64,000 bases of DNA from Marasmius tenuissimus (taxonomy: Eukaryota > Basidiomycota > Agaricomycetes > Agaricales > Marasmiaceae): contig JAQOTA010000047.1 in NCBI GenBank assembly GCA_029532415.1, forward strand, positions 1,054,001-1,118,000, read 5' to 3'. The notes under the pieces were generated by a model. That model did not search any database. It had not been told where the DNA came from and was given only the letters and a program-made list of their open reading frames with translations. Below, piece after piece: positions 63,724 to 64,000 of the stretch. The translations under genes were made by a program, and so were the position numbers. Numbering within the stretch: the first letter of the stretch is position 1; every line of letters starts with the position of its first letter.

Positions 63724-64000
63724 TCACCGCTCTCGCATTGCCAACACCCGAGCGTATATTGAGCTCGTAGAAGTGTCATTTATCAAAGCTCCATCGTGGT
63801 CAGCTTCAACCTTGGCTTTCTGTAACTGGACTGGAATCGGGTAGGTCTTCGTGGAGAGACCAGAAGTCTCTCGCAATTCGATGGCAACAGATTGCCCCAG
63901 ATGAACGTCGACAGCCCACACTACCGGTGATGTTCGGTCGTCCGAGGTGAGCATTGTGGACATGACGCCACCCTCCGGGTCAGATGAATCAAGCACAGGT
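63724..64000 (-). CDS. Partial membrane-protein-like gene, ectodomain exon
   Basis: The minus-strand frame runs off the right edge and reads MSTMLTSDDRTSPVVWAVDV, HLGQSVAIELRETSGL and STKTYPIPVQ. The pattern of a trp-x-val strand, a GQSV-type turn and a later PIPVQ strand resembles the beta-rich outer domain of small single-pass surface proteins common in basidiomycetes, the same kind as suggested for the copies at 0.5-1.1 and 6.0-6.7 kb. The start lies outside the window, and the 3' exons are not resolved. The call is tentative. Confidence 0.35.
   Translation of the reverse strand, partial: PVLDSSDPEGGVMSTMLTSDDRTSPVVWAVDVHLGQSVAIELRETSGLSTKTYPIPVQLQKAKVEADHDGALINDTSTSSIYARVLAMRER

Overview
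The window looks like a transposon-rich stretch of a mushroom-forming basidiomycete (Agaricomycetes) genome. The signs are spliced genes with 48-66 nt introns (GT-AG), a fungal NACHT NLR-type STAND gene, KDZ (Kyakuja-Dileera-Zisupton) transposases with several accessory genes, a tnp2/CACTA transposase, and Ty1/copia and Ty3/gypsy elements. No prokaryotic gene layout, rRNA or tRNA gene was recognised. All assignments come from reading motifs; no database search was run.

Layout. 1-6.7 kb: host DNA with decayed copies of a small membrane or secreted protein family on the minus strand, flanking an intact-looking seven-exon NACHT gene (1583-5235, 1106 codons). 6.9-35.9 kb: a decayed Ty3/gypsy element whose gag is split. 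Its first half is at 7.3-8.3 kb; the second half plus protease and the start of reverse transcriptase are at 33.2-35.9 kb. Between the halves lies a 25 kb KDZ element (KDZ1, about 8283-33235). KDZ1 itself holds a full-length 9171 bp copia element (copia-1, 9809-18979) sitting inside one 51-nt intron of the KDZ1 transposase gene. A 217 bp CACTA-type MITE sits inside the gypsy pol frame (35065-35281).

35.9-38.95 kb: a tnp2 (CACTA/CMC) transposase pseudogene. 39.85-46.2 kb: a second, older copia element (copia-2) with 309/311 bp LTRs. 46457-60000: a complete-looking 13.5 kb KDZ element (KDZ2) with about 340 bp terminal inverted repeats and a 7-8 bp target duplication. It carries a KDZ transposase, a small plus-strand gene, a tandem pair of basic coiled-coil companion genes, another coiled-coil gene, a viroplasmin/RNase H1-N-domain gene and a large accessory gene. 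60-64 kb: host DNA again, with another copy of the 5.4-6.0 kb family and the exon of a membrane-protein-like gene running off the right edge.

How the parts fit. The nesting gives a relative history: gypsy, then KDZ1 into gypsy gag, then copia-1 into a KDZ1 intron. KDZ1 is broken by an in-frame TGA series and a frameshift, while KDZ2 looks able to be expressed. The two KDZ elements share a companion gene (MPR-type N-terminus with a first intron at the same point) and viroplasmin-domain genes, although the transposase is turned round between them. This points to a multi-gene transposition module whose accessory proteins have no described role that I can name.
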